Shown: positions 5,335 to 5,544 of the stretch, in pieces | Position numbering within the stretch: position 1 is the stretch's first letter | How the letters are laid out: every line of letters starts with the position of its first letter | Source of the DNA: Alphaproteobacteria bacterium | GTDB lineage: Bacteria; Pseudomonadota; Alphaproteobacteria; Caulobacterales; Caulobacteraceae | Length of the DNA stretch: 5,544 nucleotides | NCBI GenBank assembly: GCA_018895795.1 | Contig: JAHINZ010000065.1 | Location: forward strand, 1-5,544 | Reading direction: 5' to 3' | Notes under the pieces: generated by a model | Told to the model about the DNA's origin: nothing | Database searches by the model: none | The model's input: only the letters and a program-made list of their open reading frames with translations | Made by a program: the position numbers and the translations under genes

Positions 5335-5544
5335 ATGATGACGAAAAAACTGGCTTGTATGGCGTCAACCGCCCTGGTCGGCTGCATGCTCAGCGCCACG
5401 GGCGCTTTCGCCCAATCGACCGGCACCGAGACCGTTGAAGCGGTTTCGGCCGTCACCGTAACGGCCGCCGGCGCGCCGAGCCTGATCGCGCCCGAGCAAG
5501 TGGCCAAGTCGCGCTCGACGATCGGCCAGGAATATATCGCCACG
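5335..5544 (+). CDS. TonB-dependent receptor, N-terminal part (cut by window end)
   Basis: Seventy codons are visible and the frame stays open to the edge. The start is a double ATG (5335 and 5338), with CGAGGGG (5318-5324) ten bases upstream of the first. Residues 1-26 are a signal peptide: Lys4-Lys5, a hydrophobic core, and AFA|Q as the likely signal peptidase I site. After it comes a flexible stretch whose EAVSAVTVTA (35-44) is a TonB-box-like segment. The last visible residues, KSRSTIGQEYIAT, look like the beginning of the plug domain of outer-membrane TonB-dependent receptors, which are numerous in Caulobacter. Such receptors import siderophores, vitamins or oligosaccharides using TonB-ExbBD energy, and the ligand cannot be told from this part. 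One oddity is LVGC (14-17), which matches a lipobox, so a lipoprotein signal cannot be fully excluded. The family call rests on the N-terminus only. Confidence 0.75.
   Translation, partial: MMTKKLACMASTALVGCMLSATGAFAQSTGTETVEAVSAVTVTAAGAPSLIAPEQVAKSRSTIGQEYIAT

Overview
The window looks like chromosomal DNA of a Caulobacter species or a very close relative in the Caulobacterales. The base composition is GC-rich with strong G/C preference at third codon positions. It carries a recognisable divL, the pseudo-histidine-kinase of the Caulobacter cell-cycle network, with tyrosine in place of the phospho-accepting histidine. CcrM-type GANTC sites lie in the divL upstream region. A TonB-dependent receptor of the type abundant in Caulobacter starts at the right edge, and an intergenic multi-hairpin repeat of the alphaproteobacterial style lies at the left.

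Layout from left to right. Positions 1-270 hold no gene I can support: an AT-rich patch at about 86-135, then a compact branched palindromic repeat (166-240). Positions 271-1082, minus strand, hold two small genes that overlap by one base: a metallopeptidase-like protein (HExxHxxGxxD) followed by a SWIM zinc-finger protein. A short divergent intergenic region with two GATTC sites six bases apart separates them from divL (1252-3564, plus strand). divL ends tail-to-tail, nine bases away, with a minus-strand GT-C membrane glycosyltransferase of the ArnT/PMT_2 type (3574-5142). A 192-bp divergent regulatory region with several dyads leads to a TonB-dependent receptor (5335 onward) cut by the window end.

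How they fit together. DivL is the centre of interest. In Caulobacter crescentus it reads the phosphorylation state of DivK and controls the CckA kinase, and through it CtrA. The tandem methylation sites upstream suggest that its own expression may be linked to chromosome replication through CcrM/GcrA. The two small genes look like one translationally coupled operon of unknown role. The glycosyltransferase and the TonB receptor are envelope functions with their own promoters and no evident tie to divL. I see no insertion sequence, CRISPR array, tRNA or rRNA.
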